From positions 1-64,000 of IMG/VR virus record IMGVR_UViG_3300028536_000001: a stretch of DNA of 64,000 nt; one strand, given 5' to 3'. This document shows positions 62,505-64,000 of the stretch, piece after piece. Every line of letters starts with the position of its first letter. The stretch's first letter is position 1. The translations under genes were made by a program, and so were the position numbers. The notes beneath the pieces were generated by a model. The model had not been told where the DNA came from. It was given only the letters and a program-made list of their open reading frames with translations, and ran no database searches. Source of the DNA: a virus.

Positions 62505-63024
62505 ATCGACGGTAGCGAAATCTGTCGTAAAAGAAGCAAACAAAAAAGGACTGACTGCGGAAATATTTGAACTGAGCGCGTACGTATTGAAGGATGCTAT
62601 CAGCCAAGGTTTAATTCCTATTGGAAAATCCAGGGAGGATCTTACTCCAAAAGAAGTTGAGCAGCTTGTGGTTGTGGGTACTCAGCGCCGAGAGGAACAT
62701 CCCGACTACTGGATCAGGATGATGAAGAGAGACGTTCGGGAGAGAAAGGCTGATGTCGCGATTATACCAAACGTACGATATCTCAACGAAGCACAAGCAG
62801 TCAGGGATTTGGGTGGAAATATAGTTCGCGTCCAAGCTTACGTGGCCGATAACGTCGAGTGGGTATCGCGGGATCGCGACCCCAATCATTCTTCCGAGAT
62901 AGAGAACTACCAAATCCAAGCTGACTACTTTTTGGTGACACGCCGAGGTCAATCATACCTTCTTGGCCGTCAAGCGGCCACGTTGTTTAACTACCTTATA
63001 GATGGAGCGGATCATGCAAACTAA
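62464..63024 (+). CDS. deoxynucleoside monophosphate kinase-like protein
   Basis: 186 residues from ATG 62464 (AAGGAG upstream). P-loop GVTGRCRSGKST at 5-16, later RREEHPDYWIRMMKRDV and IPNVRYLNEAQAV; this follows the phage dNMP kinase (T4 gp1-like) pattern. It would phosphorylate dNMPs from host DNA breakdown to feed dNTP synthesis. Confidence 0.83.
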   Translation: MITIGVTGRCRSGKSTVAKSVVKEANKKGLTAEIFELSAYVLKDAISQGLIPIGKSREDLTPKEVEQLVVVGTQRREEHPDYWIRMMKRDVRERKADVAIIPNVRYLNEAQAVRDLGGNIVRVQAYVADNVEWVSRDRDPNHSSEIENYQIQADYFLVTRRGQSYLLGRQAATLFNYLIDGADHAN

Positions 63025-63262
63025 TGAACTATTGCTTGAATCTGGTATCACAAAAGACGACCCTGATTATTGGAAACATTTTAATCTATGTCACGCATCT
63101 TTGTCGCCTTTAGGTATAAGAAATGGTTTAGATCCGCGTATTAAAAAAGTAATGACCGAAAAAGGTTTAGGAAATATGACAGAGAATGGAAGAAAACACC
63201 TTATCGCCTCCTTCGCGTCTATTTTGGATCGTTTACAGGAGGTGGAATTAAATGCCAATTAG
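63014..63262 (+). CDS. small protein
   Basis: 82 residues from ATG 63014 (MQTNELLLESGITKDDP). Overlaps the kinase by 11 bases. Helical. No family recognised. Confidence 0.64.
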   Translation: MQTNELLLESGITKDDPDYWKHFNLCHASLSPLGIRNGLDPRIKKVMTEKGLGNMTENGRKHLIASFASILDRLQEVELNAN

Positions 63263-63842
63263 CGAAGAAGGTCTTCACCATCCAAAGCCATTTATATTCT
63301 CCCACTCGGGGCAAAAGATAGGTCCCGGGTACCAAGCACCCAGTGTTGAGGACATCGCCGTATCTCTTGGCCGCATCTGTAGGTTTGCTGGGCACGGATT
63401 GAAGTTTTGGAGCGTGTTGTTGCATTCTTTTGTCGTTCAAGATCTCGTATGTGAAGAAGCCAAAGGGATCGCGATACTACATGATGCCTCAGAAACGGTT
63501 TTTTCGGACATCCCTACCCCGTTTAAGGAAGATAAGACTCGACTAATGGAAGCCGATCTTCTAAATACTATATTCAGAGAGCATTTGTCAAACAAGCACT
63601 ACAAGTCTTATCATCTAAATCCTGATATATGGAAAATGGTTAAAATCGCGGATACTGAAGCTTTTCTCGGAGAAGTAGGTGTAATTGGTACAAAGGCGTT
63701 ACGAAGTTTGTACCCCGAGCGGTCAGTAAAAGCGGAAAAGCTGGTTCGAAAATATCTGAAGAAATATAGTGTACTGGATACAGTTAGCAATGAAGGTATA
63801 GCTGTTATAGATTTTATTCGCCGTGTAAAGGATTATCAATGA
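63252..63842 (+). CDS. HD-domain nucleotide phosphohydrolase (YfbR-like)
   Basis: 196 residues. RFAGHGLKFWSVLLHSFVV, LHDASETVFSDIPTPFK and KIADTEAFLGE match the phage HD nucleotidase group (H...HD...D). It would clean or adjust the dNTP/dNMP pool, consistent with the dNMP kinase next to it. GGAGG precedes the ATG. Confidence 0.87.
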   Translation: MPISEEGLHHPKPFIFSHSGQKIGPGYQAPSVEDIAVSLGRICRFAGHGLKFWSVLLHSFVVQDLVCEEAKGIAILHDASETVFSDIPTPFKEDKTRLMEADLLNTIFREHLSNKHYKSYHLNPDIWKMVKIADTEAFLGEVGVIGTKALRSLYPERSVKAEKLVRKYLKKYSVLDTVSNEGIAVIDFIRRVKDYQ

Positions 63843-64000
63843 AAAAATTTACACCATCGGCTCCTCAATGTTCTTTTTGCAAAAAGACTATATACGGTAC
63901 TTTGGAGGCTGCTCGCGCCAGCGTTGAACACATTAAGCAAACTGTGGGTCTGTACAAACCTTATTTACGCGCTATGCTATCAGCCTATCCTTGTCCGCGT
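63839..64000 (+). CDS. zinc-type protein, cut by the right edge
   Basis: At least 54 residues; MKKFTPSAPQCSFCKKTIYG has a CSFC zinc knuckle, with a helix after it and a further Cys near the edge. ATGA overlap with the HD gene. The rest is outside the window. Confidence 0.6.
   Translation, partial: MKKFTPSAPQCSFCKKTIYGTLEAARASVEHIKQTVGLYKPYLRAMLSAYPCPR

Overview
The window is a stretch of tailed-phage (Caudoviricetes-like) DNA with almost no space between genes. It carries a terminase large-subunit gene cut by the left edge, a full replication and recombination module, a lysis region, 31 tRNA genes, and many very small genes joined by ATGA or TAATG overlaps. No ribosomal, central-metabolic or CRISPR genes are visible. 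Strong AGGAGG-type ribosome sites and TTGACA-N17-TATAAT promoters point to an ordinary sigma70 bacterial host. Several exported proteins have signal peptides ending in AxAQ or GQ; that would fit an Acidobacteriota-type host, but this is only inference.

Layout. (1) About 1-8600, minus strand: terminase and its small upstream partners, a very large exported SGNH-hydrolase-like protein, small structural-type proteins, an exported trypsin-like protease and two HNH endonucleases. (2) About 8600-15040, minus strand: 31 tRNA genes that together cover all 20 amino acids, interspersed with small genes, three HNH/GIY-YIG nucleases and an SprT-like protein, and read from several near-consensus promoters, two of them followed by multi-hairpin leaders. 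(3) About 15100-17930, minus strand: small proteins, a second SprT-like protein, another HExxH protein and zinc-ribbon proteins. (4) About 17930-18760: a divergent control region with two families of palindromes. (5) About 18760-32390, plus strand: about 45 small, mostly unknown early-type genes. (6) About 32390-54090, plus strand: family A DNA polymerase, AAA+ ATPase, tyrosine recombinase, clamp loader, ERF annealing protein, SSB, UvrD-like helicase, PD-(D/E)XK nuclease, TnpB, DnaD/DnaT-like initiator, primase-helicase and sliding clamp. (7) About 54090-64000, plus strand: a phage sigma-like factor, a SleB-type cell-wall hydrolase, a spanin/holin-like membrane protein, phosphoesterases, a dNMP kinase-like protein and an HD phosphohydrolase.

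How it fits together. The phage seems to bring its own replisome, a nearly complete tRNA set and a small sigma factor placed beside the lysis genes. At least 11 free-standing nucleases are scattered between these genes. A 17-bp inverted repeat of the form TGTCC-N7-GGACA recurs over the whole window, often directly upstream of a ribosome binding site and also inside genes in several reading frames. It looks like a genome-wide DNA-binding site. Many tRNAs depart from textbook rules in the 19-56 tertiary pair, in U33 and in the variable arm, often in a compensated way.
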